Assembly (NCBI GenBank): GCA_902492015.1 | Contig: CABUJR010000029.1 | Span: 1 to 11,160 of the forward strand | DNA length: 11,160 bases | Source: an uncultured Eubacteriales bacterium | GTDB taxonomy: Bacteria > Bacillota > Clostridia > TANB77 > CAG-508 | Direction of reading: 5' to 3' | Shown: one piece after another, positions 5,955-11,160 of the stretch | Layout: every line of letters begins with the position of its first letter | How positions within the stretch are numbered: the stretch's first letter is position 1 | The notes under the pieces: model-generated | The model's database searches: none | Seen by the model: only the letters and a program-made list of their open reading frames with translations | What the model was told of the DNA's origin: nothing | Position numbers and translations under genes: made by a program

Positions 5955-6362
5955 TCATTCTAAGATAAGGTTGTAGCCATAGTATTTTTCGATACCATAA
6001 CTTTGGGTACTTCCAATTACCGTAATCGTGTATGTACCACCTTTGAGAGCAAAACTCTCTGTGCTGTGGGCGCCACCATCCCCAATTAACGTTCTTTCAA
6101 TACGCTCAGAACCAGACTGTATTGCTATACCGCCAGTTATCCCCTGCGAATCAAAAGAATAATTAATGTGATATGTTCCAGCAGGAATTCTGCCGAACTT
6201 AGCATTGTTTGAAGATTGAAGACCCGAAAAATATCCGGAAGTACTACCTGATATTGGGTAAACCACAGAAAACCGTGGTTGTACGGTCGTACTTTGAACT
6301 GTTACGTCGTTTTCAGTTGTTACTATTGCTTCATTAAAAAATAGTTTATACTTTTTTACACT
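5955..6362 (-). pseudogene. 5'-truncated gene for a secreted beta-rich protein
   Basis: The frame is open from an in-frame TAA (6363-6365) to the stop at 5955, about 135 codons, but there is no ATG, GTG or TTG before a GTG at 6264-6266, which lacks a ribosome site. The residues upstream of that GTG (NEAIVTTENDVTVQSTTVQ, then PRFSVVYP) are protein-like and look like the start of a mature exported protein. The signal-peptide part therefore appears to be missing. The rest is Gly/Ser/Thr/Tyr-rich with beta-strand alternation (IPAGTYHINYSFDS, ESFALKGGTYTITVIG), resembling small extracellular beta-sandwich domains. GC is 43-52 % in sampled lines, far above its neighbours, as in the secreted gene at 4483. 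It has its own terminator. If the GTG were used, the product would be a 103-residue cytoplasmic fragment. Most likely a broken gene. Confidence 0.6.
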
Positions 6363-6366
6363 TTAA

Positions 6367-6395
6367 TTGACAAAAGAATATTTTTGATATTTAAT
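6367..6395 (+). promoter_or_regulatory. Sigma-A promoter of the gene at 6415
   Basis: A perfect TTGACA (6367-6372), 17-bp spacer and TTTAAT (6390-6395). Transcription would begin near 6402, leaving a leader of only about a dozen bases, just enough for the AGAGG ribosome site. It lies immediately beyond the open end of the truncated minus-strand gene. Confidence 0.7.
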
Positions 6396-6414
6396 AATAA
6401 ATAGAGGTATGTAT

Positions 6415-7119
6415 ATGAAAAAATATAAGAAAATTTTATTACTAATAATATTATTAATAGTTGTAGTATTAATAGTTATGTCCTTTTTTAAAAATGAAAT
6501 CTTTACATTTATATGGGTAAGAGGATATGAAAATAAATATAGAGATATAAATTTAATTGAAAAAAATTTATCTTTTGATAAAAATGTAAATTTAATTGAA
6601 GAAAATAGCATAAATATAAATGATTTTAAAATAAGTTTATCTGATTTTAGTTATAATCAAAATGATAAAAAATTAAATTTTAATTTAAATTTCAAAAATG
6701 AAAATGAACTAAATAATGTTGGATATATATTAAGAGTATATAATTCAGATTACTGTTTAGGGGATAGATTTAATGGTCATATTTCATTGAATTCTGGTAT
6801 AGAATATATTATAAGCCGTAATAAATTTTATGAAGAAAATTTTGGATATAAAAGTCAAACTATAGATTTAAATAATACTGAAATTATAAAAAACGATTTA
6901 TTGAATAGATGTAGAATGCTTAAACAAGATGAATTATTGGAAGATGGAAGTTTAATACATAAAATTTCTTTTGAATTACCAGAAGAATTTATAATAAGTG
7001 ATAACTTAAATATAGAATTATTTGATTTAAATTATCAGAACATAGGAGATAAAACAATATATCAAACTCAAAGTCCTTTAACACAAATAGAATATAAAAT
7101 TAGTTTAAGTGAAAATTAA
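6415..7119 (+). CDS. Single-pass membrane protein with extracytoplasmic sensor-like domain
   Basis: 234 residues from the ATG at 6415. I prefer this to the ATG at 6409 because AGAGG (6403-6407) is 7 nt from 6415 but only 1 nt from 6409. A basic start (MKKYKK) precedes a strong membrane helix (about residues 7-24, ILLLIILLIVVVLIVMSFF), with about 205 residues outside. The segment ISLSDFSYNQNDKKLNFNLNFK resembles ITDFLMTDTTLTLNMEIKF of the DUF4179-like anti-sigma protein at 2870 in spacing and alternation, so the outer domain may share that fold. It has no sigma gene beside it and almost no cytoplasmic part, so it is unlikely to be an anti-sigma factor itself. It is AT-rich like the chromosome-type neighbours. 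Function unknown. Confidence 0.75.
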   Translation: MKKYKKILLLIILLIVVVLIVMSFFKNEIFTFIWVRGYENKYRDINLIEKNLSFDKNVNLIEENSININDFKISLSDFSYNQNDKKLNFNLNFKNENELNNVGYILRVYNSDYCLGDRFNGHISLNSGIEYIISRNKFYEENFGYKSQTIDLNNTEIIKNDLLNRCRMLKQDELLEDGSLIHKISFELPEEFIISDNLNIELFDLNYQNIGDKTIYQTQSPLTQIEYKISLSEN

Positions 7120-7172
7120 TATAAATAAAATGAAGAATATTATATTATAATATTCTTCATTTTATTTATATT
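7118..7172 (+). terminator. Perfect 26-bp hairpin starting inside the stop codon
   Basis: Bases 7118-7143 pair without mismatch with 7147-7172 around a 3-nt loop; the first paired bases are the last two of the TAA stop. Each 26-base arm has only three G or C bases, and a T-rich stretch follows. It should terminate transcription of the gene at 6415 or protect the 3' end of its mRNA; its length is well beyond what a terminator needs. Confidence 0.7.
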
Positions 7173-7300
7173 TGATAATTTTAGATAGTCAGAATTGTTA
7201 CTCAATGACTCCAAGAAAATTATAATTCTTAGTATGTAAGTATTCTAGTAAAAAAGTCTGAATAACGACTCAAAATTAAACTTTATTTATAGAAATGTAA

Positions 7301-7393
7301 TATAATTTGATAATATATGGAGAAAATTAGGACTATACATATAATGGAAATAGATAATAAAAAATGGTTGTTATGCAGATAAATTTTATCTGC
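7301..7393 (+). ncRNA. Possible short transcript with a 12-codon frame and terminator
   Basis: A TATAAT (7301-7306, weak -35) is followed by ATG at 7344, encoding MEIDNKKWLLCR and stopping at 7380-7382. The stop overlaps a hairpin GCAGAT/ATCTGC (7375-7380 with 7388-7393) that runs into TTTATTTTATTT. This has the form of a tiny transcription unit or leader peptide, but the ribosome site is too distant to be convincing. The hairpin may instead serve the convergent gene ending at 7407, whose stop is 14 bp away. Confidence 0.25.
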
Positions 7394-7406
7394 TTTATTT
7401 TATTTC

Positions 7407-7823
7407 TCAATATATTATTTCCTTTTTATTTAATTTAGTAATTTGATTAATACTAATAAAAATAGATGGTATTAATAGTAATCCGATAATTTGCATTTTG
7501 TTATTTATATTGTTTTCTATTAAATAATTGACAAAATGATTATCTAAATCTGGGCGTTCGTAATAAATTTTTTTATTTTCATTTGTATCATATATTATAT
7601 TTAATTCATAACTAAAGATTTTAGAATGTAGTATAATTTCTTTTACATTTCCATCAATTGTAATATCGTCCTTCTCTAAATAATTTTGTATTGTATTAAT
7701 ATTATTATTATCTACTTTAACAATATAGTTTGAATTATTGAATTCGTATATGCATAAAATTATAAGTGGTAATGGTAAAATGATAAAAATAGAACTTATA
7801 ATAGAACTAATTAAGTGTTTCAT
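7407..7823 (-). CDS. Small membrane protein with two membrane helices and an outer domain
   Basis: 138 residues. A membrane helix at about 5-27 (ISSIIS, then SIFIILPLPLIILCIY), a hydrophilic segment of about 80 residues (NYIVKVDNNNINTIQNYLEK and following) and a second helix at about 109-127 (KMQIIGLLLIPSIFISI) with a short basic tail. The middle domain probably faces outward, with both ends inside. A perfect AGGAGG (complement of 7829-7834) lies 5 nt before the ATG, which settles the start. I recognise no family. Candidate roles are an immunity-type or sensory membrane protein, but nothing in the sequence decides this. Confidence 0.75.
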   Translation of the reverse strand: MKHLISSIISSIFIILPLPLIILCIYEFNNSNYIVKVDNNNINTIQNYLEKDDITIDGNVKEIILHSKIFSYELNIIYDTNENKKIYYERPDLDNHFVNYLIENNINNKMQIIGLLLIPSIFISINQITKLNKKEIIY

Positions 7824-7845
7824 AAATTCCTCCTAATTTATATTT

Positions 7846-7875
7846 ATTTTAATAGAATTGTATAATAGTAGTCAA
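7846..7875 (-). promoter_or_regulatory. Promoter of the membrane-protein gene at 7407-7823
   Basis: On the minus strand TTGACT (complement of 7870-7875), an 18-bp spacer and TAAAAT (complement of 7846-7851) lie 23 bp ahead of the ATG. Both hexamers are one base from the sigma-A consensus. The implied leader is short but still includes the AGGAGG. Confidence 0.45.
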
Positions 7876-8589
7876 GTTTTTATAAAACAATATTATGAAC
7901 TATTAAAAAGATATCACAAATAAAAAAAGTTGCATAAATTATAATATTTTTTAATTGATTCTGTATATATCTTAATCTATCTTTACCTACTTTTAAAAAT
8001 TCAAGTTAATTTTTTTCTATAATATAAACACAAAATTAATCAAGAAAAATTTTCTGATCTCAATGCGAGAATAAGACTAGCTCTATTTTTGCTTTTTATA
8101 TAAAAAATATTAGAATAGCAAGGGGGTAATTTTTAATTTTCTTTAATAGCAGTATACTCACTATAATTATCTACATTGAACAATTTTAACTTATAACTAA
8201 TTATTTTCTTTTTCAATCCACCTAAAGAGTTTTTGGTGTGGGTTGTTTTCTTGTTTATAAACAGATTTTTATTATTGCACAAATGTTAAAAAAATATCTT
8301 CTATTGACTCTTACTAAAAATGAAACCTTTGAACTACAATGGTTAGAGACGATAAGTTTGAATAGTGCTCCATCTTAGGTGAACAATTTAAGGAACTACT
8401 TCAATTTTTTTGCAACAATTATAATTTCATTTTGTATAATATGGGGAAATGCTATTTTTAAAGCATTGTGAATGTTTAGTAAAAAGGTAGAAAAAAATAT
8501 ATATTTATAATATAATAACTAAAATAGATACTGATAAAAAATTATTTGGATAGGGGGTGTTTATAAAATATTTTAATTATAAAATATAG
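7876..8589. other. Long gene-free stretch upstream of the gene at 8604
   Basis: Over 700 bp without a credible gene on either strand; all frames are short or interrupted. It contains repeat copy B (8058-8122). A short stretch of raised GC (about 8335-8400) has no open frame. Near 8500 lies an A/T-only segment with TATAAT-like sequences that could promote the gene at 8604. The rest shows no structure I can name. It may be decayed former coding DNA. Confidence 0.4.
8058..8122 (+). repeat. Structured repeat, copy B (decayed)
   Basis: TCTCAATGCGAGAATAAGA, then CTCTATTTTT and AAAAAATATTAGAATAG, match copy A at 5518-5583 in the same order and spacing. The small TCTC..GAGA hairpin is kept, but the outer TCGAGTAAA/TTTACTCGA stem of copy A is lost. 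No gene lies in or directly beside it. Confidence 0.5.
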
Positions 8590-8603
8590 AAAGGAGACTT
8601 ACT

Positions 8604-9428
8604 ATGAAGAATAATTTTTTGGTTTTTATAATAGTAATATTAATAATTTTACTTGCAATATGCTTGGTAATTATCTATCAAAACAATTATTTAGGAACAA
8701 AAAATGAGGTTTTATCGAGTGGAGAAAATGTAACTAAAAATGAGAGTTTAGAAGAAAATCTAGTTGAAAATTCAGCTGTGGTAGAAGAAATAACAGACGA
8801 AGAAAGAAAAGCTGTTGAAGAATATATAAGCAAGGTTTGTGATGGTAATGTAAAAATATATGAATTTAACAATATAAATGATGCCGATAAGAAATGGATA
8901 TATTCTCATTATCATGATGAAGAAGATTACAATATGTCTGGTGTAAGCGAACAAGAATTAGTAAGTACGTTAAAAGAAATTTTTGGAACAAATTTAGAAC
9001 TTGATGTAAAAAAAGATACTGAAAATGCAGATGGAGATTATATTCCAAAATATAATGTTCAAACAGGAAAATATGTATATAGTCCTTATGGAGATACTAT
9101 AGGAACTGATTATGCGATTGATACAATAACAAAGAAGGGCAATAGATTTACAGTTAGATTAGTAGAATATTCAGTACAGCGAGATTTAGAGAGAAACGCA
9201 GATTTAGATTATGCTGTTTTTAGATACAATGAAGTAACAGATGAATTTTGGAAAAATTGGCAAAAGGTTTTTGAAATAGCAATACAACAAGAAACGAAAA
9301 AAGAAGAAATTGACCAAAAAGTTTTAGAACAAAAAGATAAATTTTTATTATATGATTTTGTGATTGAAGAAAATGAGATTGGAAGTTTTTATGCAGTTGA
9401 ATTCAAAAATGTTAGAAATAATAGTTAA
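8604..9428 (+). CDS. Membrane-anchored extracytoplasmic protein of unknown function
   Basis: 274 residues. One N-terminal helix (about 5-26, FLVFIIVILIILLAICLVII) with no clear cleavage site, so probably an anchor, then a Glu/Asn-rich linker (about 35-65, SLEENLVENSAVVEE...) and a soluble outer domain of about 200 residues. This includes DEERKAVEEYISKVCDGN, a region around YVYSPYGDTIGTDYAIDTI, and a final VIEENEIGSFYAVEFKN. AAGGAG (8591-8596) is 7 nt before the ATG. It stands alone: a gene-free gap lies upstream and a hairpin follows at 9504. I do not recognise the domain. The linker plus outer domain would fit a surface sensor or a binding protein. Confidence 0.78.
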   Translation: MKNNFLVFIIVILIILLAICLVIIYQNNYLGTKNEVLSSGENVTKNESLEENLVENSAVVEEITDEERKAVEEYISKVCDGNVKIYEFNNINDADKKWIYSHYHDEEDYNMSGVSEQELVSTLKEIFGTNLELDVKKDTENADGDYIPKYNVQTGKYVYSPYGDTIGTDYAIDTITKKGNRFTVRLVEYSVQRDLERNADLDYAVFRYNEVTDEFWKNWQKVFEIAIQQETKKEEIDQKVLEQKDKFLLYDFVIEENEIGSFYAVEFKNVRNNS

Positions 9429-9503
9429 ATCATATTTAATTGAAATATTTTAGATAAGAAATACTTAATAAAAAATTGTTAATTAAATAATTAAATTAGA
9501 ATA

Positions 9504-9535
9504 AAAGGTGTTACTAAAAAAATAGTAACACCTTT
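9504..9535. terminator. Hairpin after the gene at 8604 with GTGTTAC core
   Basis: AAAGGTGTTACT (9504-9515) pairs perfectly with AGTAACACCTTT (9524-9535) around an 8-nt loop. It is 76 bp past the stop at 9428 and could end that transcript, but T-tracts are short. The GTGTTAC/GTAACAC core is the same as in the leader hairpin of sigma operon 1. Confidence 0.55.
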
Positions 9536-9562
9536 AACGTTTATGGAGAGAAAAAAGACATT

Positions 9563-9643
9563 ATGGAAAAAGAATTAAAAGAATTTAGTTTTTATGATAC
9601 ATTTGAATGTCAAAATTTGAAAAACTGTTCTCTTAATAGATAA
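9563..9643 (+). CDS. Possible 26-residue peptide upstream of sigma operon 2
   Basis: ATG at 9563 opens a frame to TAA at 9641-9643: MEKELKEFSFYDTFECQ, then NLKNCSLNR. GGAGAG (9545-9550) is upstream but 12 nt away, longer than usual. The peptide has two cysteines and an acidic, aromatic middle. It lies between the hairpin at 9504 and the ECF box at 9677, so it is outside the sigma operon proper. It could be a real small protein, a leader, or chance. Confidence 0.25.
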   Translation: MEKELKEFSFYDTFECQNLKNCSLNR

Positions 9644-9652
9644 GTAGAGAGT

Positions 9653-9694
9653 ACCTTTTTTACTAAAATAAAAATTTTATAAAAAAGGTGTAAC
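9653..9694 (+). promoter_or_regulatory. Candidate autoregulatory ECF promoter of sigma operon 2
   Basis: TTATAAAAAAGGTGTAAC (9677-9694) is the third copy of the box seen at 2215 and 5649. It overlaps the right arm of a perfect 10-bp inverted repeat ACCTTTTTTA / TAAAAAAGGT (9653-9662 with 9680-9689). TATTAT at 9713-9718 is 18 bp downstream of TGTAAC and could be the -10. The sigma gene starts about 65 bp after the box. Confidence 0.4.
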
Positions 9695-9758
9695 AAATTA
9701 TCTTGATAAATGTATTATAAGTGTAAACATAAAAATTAACAAAGAAAGGAGGAAAAAT

Positions 9759-10334
9759 ATGTTAGAGGTGGAAGTAAAAGAAAAGATAGATGTAGAATTG
9801 TATGAAGATTTTCTAAATGGTAATAATGAAGCTTTTAATAAAATTGCAATAAAATACCAAAATCAATTAATAAATTTCATAAATGGATATGTTAAAAATA
9901 CAGATATAGCTGAAGATTTAGCACAAGATACTTTTTTATATGTATTAGTTAATAAAAAAGAATATGATTTTAAATATACTTTAAAAACATATTTATATAC
10001 TATTGCTAAATGTAGAGCAATAAATTATTTGAAGAAAGAAAAGAAGAAAATTGAATTTAATCAAGATGAATTATATCAAATAGAAGAGATAGATTTTGAT
10101 GCTGACATTGTAAAGTCCAAGAATATAGAAATAATCAGAGAAAATATACAGAATTTAAAATATGAATATAAACTTGTAATATACTTAAGAGATTTTCAAG
10201 ATTTTCAATATAAAGATATTTGTAAAATTTTAAATAAAAATATGTATCAAGTAAAAGTTTTAATACATAGAGCAAGAAAGGCTTTAAAAAAACAAATTGA
10301 GAAGGGAGGATATAAATATGATGATTGGAAATGA
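9759..10334 (+). CDS. ECF-type sigma-70 family RNA polymerase sigma factor (operon 2)
   Basis: 191 residues. Region 2 spans about 24-95: EAFNKIAIKYQNQLINFI, AEDLAQDTFLYVLVN (the classic ECF DxxQDTF motif) and LKTYLYTIAKCRAINYLKKE. Region 4 spans about 127-180: NLKYEYKLVIYLRDFQDFQY, KDICKILNKNMYQVKVLIHR and ARKALKKQ, a good helix-turn-helix. AAAGGAGG lies about 8 nt before the ATG. Its last 17 bases overlap the start of the partner gene at 10318. It closely fits the ECF family in length and order, and is better conserved than the sigma factor of operon 1. It would control a separate, perhaps overlapping, promoter set. Confidence 0.93.
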   Translation: MLEVEVKEKIDVELYEDFLNGNNEAFNKIAIKYQNQLINFINGYVKNTDIAEDLAQDTFLYVLVNKKEYDFKYTLKTYLYTIAKCRAINYLKKEKKKIEFNQDELYQIEEIDFDADIVKSKNIEIIRENIQNLKYEYKLVIYLRDFQDFQYKDICKILNKNMYQVKVLIHRARKALKKQIEKGGYKYDDWK

Positions 10335-11105
10335 TTTTACAGACAAGATTTGGAAGAAGTATGATGAATATAATTCTTCCAAAAATAAAAATGATTTTTT
10401 TCAAAAGCACCAATATAAAAACACAGAGTATATTAGAAGAGTTCAAACTTTTTTGTCATTAATTGCAATTATTATAACTACTGTTGGAGCTTCTTATGCG
10501 GGAACAATTATATATGAAATAATGCAGAGTAATTCTCAAAAGAATACAATAGGTGAAATAAATTACAGCGAGTTTTATGGAGATTTAACTCTTGAAGATG
10601 GAAGATTTTATAAAAAAATTTATTCTTATGAGGAATATTTATCTATGAAAGAAAGATTTGGAAATATTATTGAAATAACAGAAGAAGATTTTAAAGATTA
10701 TTTTGTTTTAGTTATTGCTCTAGAAAACTACGAAGAAGCTGGAACGTATATATCAAATATAGGTTCTGATAATGATAATCTTTATATTGAATTAAAAAAG
10801 TATGGTGAAAATGAGGAATTTGATATAAATAATAATGTTTTATCAACAAAAATTTCAAAAGAGCAAGATAGAGAAAATGTAGAAATAGAATTAATATATG
10901 ATGTTATAAAGCCAACTTCAGATAAATTTAATTCATTGGAAGAATTACCTATGGAATATAATGAAGAACAAGCAATAGAAGATGAATGTTTTGTTATAAA
11001 GAATTCTCAAATTATTTCTCATAATGGAAATGAATTAGAAGAATTTATAAGGAATGCTAAGAATGGAGAAAATACTTTTATAAGAGTTGTTGTGTGTTAT
11101 GAAGA
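10318..11105 (+). CDS. Membrane-anchored anti-sigma partner, interrupted by an IS
   Basis: 262 native codons are present before the IS tip at 11106. The start is ATG 10318 with GGGAGG (10304-10309) 8 nt upstream; the start overlaps the sigma gene by 17 bp. A charged cytoplasmic N-terminus (about 1-43) would bind the sigma factor, one membrane helix spans about 44-67 (TFLSLIAIIITTVGASYAGT), and a long acidic outer region follows. Residues about 212-262 (EYNEEQAIEDECFVIKN ... ELEEFIRNAKNGENTFIRVVVCY) resemble the DUF4362-type domain of Clostridia and Bacilli, as I remember it, and are cut in mid-domain. The frame stays open through the IS to the window end (at least 18 foreign codons), so a chimeric C-terminus is possible. 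The sigma-binding part and the membrane helix remain intact. Probably a damaged sensor rather than a null. Confidence 0.75.
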
Positions 11106-11160
11106 TGAAGTGACCCACGAAAGTTGGACAGTTTTTTATGCTACCTGTTCAAAATCTATT
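11106..11160 (+). mobile_element. End of an IS3-family (IS150-type) insertion sequence, right copy
   Basis: Begins with TG at 11106 and is identical, inverted, to positions 1-55. The tip pattern (TG, GACCCAC, GTTGGAC) is IS150-like. It interrupts the reading frame of the sigma partner gene. No transposase is visible because the element continues beyond the window. The target-site duplication cannot be seen since only one flank of each copy is present. Confidence 0.72.

Noticed and set aside
8687..9048. Three overlapping minus-strand frames inside the gene at 8604
   Set aside because: Antisense shadows; the plus-strand gene has a good ribosome site, membrane anchor and coherent sequence.

Overview
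The window is very AT-rich (about 20-25 % GC in the lines I counted). It uses ordinary Shine-Dalgarno sites, reads TGA as stop, and carries a Spo0A-type DNA-binding domain and two ECF sigma / membrane-anchored partner operons. This points to a low-GC Bacillota, most likely a Clostridia-like anaerobe (inference). All family assignments come from reading the translations, not from database searches.

Layout. Positions 1-55 and 11106-11160 are the same 55 bases in opposite orientation. Each begins, at its inner edge, with TGAAGTGACCC...GTTGGAC, which looks like the end of an IS3-family (IS150-type) insertion sequence. The window is therefore bounded by two inward-facing copies of one IS end, and the right copy interrupts a gene. 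Positions 56-310 are a dense cluster of palindromes without genes. Next come a small XRE-type regulator (756-1016, minus) divergent from a small conserved-looking protein (1130-1453, plus), and a Spo0A-like regulator whose receiver domain has Asn where the phospho-acceptor Asp should be (1468-2184, minus). ECF operon 1 follows: sigma factor (2337-2873, TTG start) overlapping by ATGA with a membrane-anchored DUF4179-like partner (2870-4279).

From about 4480 to 6335 the base composition jumps to about 40-50 % GC in the coding parts. Here lie a secreted protein with its own signal peptide and strong terminator (4483-5025), gene debris and hairpins, and a convergent second secreted-protein gene that has lost its 5' end (5955-6362, minus). 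This reads as acquired cargo. AT-rich sequence then resumes with three membrane-anchored proteins of unknown function (6415-7119, plus; 7407-7823, minus; 8604-9428, plus), separated by long gene-poor gaps. The window ends with ECF operon 2: sigma (9759-10334) overlapping a membrane-anchored partner that the right-hand IS cuts after about 262 codons.

How the parts may work together. Both ECF operons have the classical form of a sigma factor translationally coupled to a single-pass membrane partner, which normally holds the sigma factor until an envelope signal arrives. A 16-18 nt box, TTATAAAAA(g)GTGTAA(C/A), occurs upstream of each sigma gene and once more in front of a gene-free hairpin segment at 5649. 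It is a candidate shared ECF promoter element. The other single-pass exported proteins could be further sensors or targets of the same response. The region is best described as an envelope-signalling and accessory island damaged by IS activity; nothing in it proves a wholly new system. The most unusual items are the pseudo-receiver Spo0A homologue, the palindrome cluster next to the left IS end, and the shared ECF box.
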